From: Bacteroidales bacterium
GTDB lineage: Bacteria; Bacteroidota; Bacteroidia; Bacteroidales; UBA932
DNA: 32,150 nucleotides
Assembly (NCBI GenBank): GCA_017546125.1
Contig: JAFYXO010000033.1
Coordinates: 1-32,150 of the forward strand
Reading direction: 5' to 3'
Position numbers and translations under genes: made by a program. The stretch's first letter is position 1. Every line of letters starts with the position of its first letter. Below, one piece after another: positions 31,653 to 32,150 of this stretch. A model generated the notes under the pieces. The model ran no database searches. It was not told the DNA's origin and worked only from the letters and a program-made list of their open reading frames with translations.

Positions 31653-32150
31653 ATGGGACAATACTACAAAGATTATATAGGTAATATTTATCGCCTCCTT
31701 CATGAAGCGAAACATTATGAAAGTAAAGAGGAGTTCGTTATTTATCAAGCCCTATACGGCAATAATGAAATTTGGGCAAGGCCTAAAGATATGTTTTACG
31801 GATACGATTTTAAAGAAATATCAAGAGAGGAAGCACTATCAATAGTTTCTGGTATTGAGAATTTTTCTCCATATTTCCCAAATATTAAATATAAAAACGA
31901 GTTTGGAAGACTTAATGATAGTATTGATATCTTTTCCAAGAGTGTTCGTTCCATGATGACTCTACTTAATGATAGGGATATCGTTTCTGCTGATTTATAC
32001 GACAATCTTAAAACAGACGATGATATTGAGAATAAGATTTTTGGAATGGTGTTGTCCGAGGATTATGAAGATAAATTACAAGATATTTTTCACCTTATAC
32101 AAACTTGGGGCGGTGTAACAGGAAGACATATCTACATTCGTGGTAATGGA
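31653..32150 (+). CDS. DUF1653-containing protein, incomplete at the window end
   Basis: An open frame of 166 codons from the ATG at 31653 to the window edge without a stop. The N-terminal about 50 residues (GNIYRLLHEAKHYESKEEFV, then IYQALYGNNEIWARPKDMF) match the DUF1653 pattern of a short beta domain. The rest is an unrecognised charged domain ending WGGVTGRHIYIRGNG at the edge. Base composition is clearly more AT-rich than the neighbouring core genes, with many A/T third positions, which suggests acquired DNA starting after cstA. DUF1653 usually occurs as a small stand-alone protein, so this fusion is uncommon. No promoter box was identified. Confidence 0.72.
   Translation, partial: MGQYYKDYIGNIYRLLHEAKHYESKEEFVIYQALYGNNEIWARPKDMFYGYDFKEISREEALSIVSGIENFSPYFPNIKYKNEFGRLNDSIDIFSKSVRSMMTLLNDRDIVSADLYDNLKTDDDIENKIFGMVLSEDYEDKLQDIFHLIQTWGGVTGRHIYIRGNG

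Overview
The window looks like a chromosomal segment of a Bacteroidales bacterium (phylum Bacteroidota). The evidence is the recurrent Bacteroidota-type -7 promoter box TAnnTTTG in front of many genes, a menaquinone pathway (MenA, MenG), a Bacteroidales-type radical SAM/lipoprotein pair, and many small secreted or lipid-anchored proteins. No rRNA, CRISPR array, prophage or intact transposase was seen.

Layout. 1-881 is gene-poor: a TTAGTGGACACTAA dyad, several short hairpins, and a compact tRNA-like element at 797-863 that has acceptor, D and T arms but no room for an anticodon arm. 882-4325 holds three unrecognised genes; the second and third share a module of about 90-100 residues present in three copies, and the third also has ankyrin repeats. 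4326-4769 is non-coding and holds two inverted-repeat structures, one about 216 bp long with inverted termini. 4770-31614 is dense, core-like chromosome: lnt, a LysE-type exporter, UDP-glucose dehydrogenase, an aspartate racemase with an acidic amino acid symporter, mnmD behind a large EF-hand membrane protein, a GH3 enzyme, a 3 x 51 bp tandem repeat, an ATP-grasp-like protein, a serine hydrolase, an esterase-menG operon, a long-chain acyl-CoA ligase, a BASS transporter, menA, a lipoprotein with the relic of its radical SAM partner, a TlpA-like thioredoxin, a PhnA/YjdM protein, a transglutaminase lipoprotein, a PIG-L deacetylase, a DUF454 protein, and an operon of D-aminoacylase, isoprenylcysteine methyltransferase-like protein and CstA. 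From 31653 to the window end there is an AT-rich, incomplete gene with an N-terminal DUF1653-like domain.

How it works together. Genes are tightly packed. Three convergent pairs share exactly four bases at their stop codons, and four divergent pairs have -7 boxes only 2-12 bp apart, so neighbouring transcription units should interfere. Three genes have ATG four bases after a TAnnTTTG box and are predicted to give leaderless mRNAs. Functional themes are menaquinone synthesis (menG, menA), envelope biogenesis (lnt, ugd), and handling of amino acids and peptides (racemase plus symporter; D-aminoacylase plus CstA; LysE).

The strongest unusual signals are an internally deleted radical SAM gene still in place between its lipoprotein partner and menA (23292-23561), the armless tRNA-like element, the triplicated module of the first gene cluster, the 51 bp tandem hairpin repeat, and the 4541-4756 structured element.
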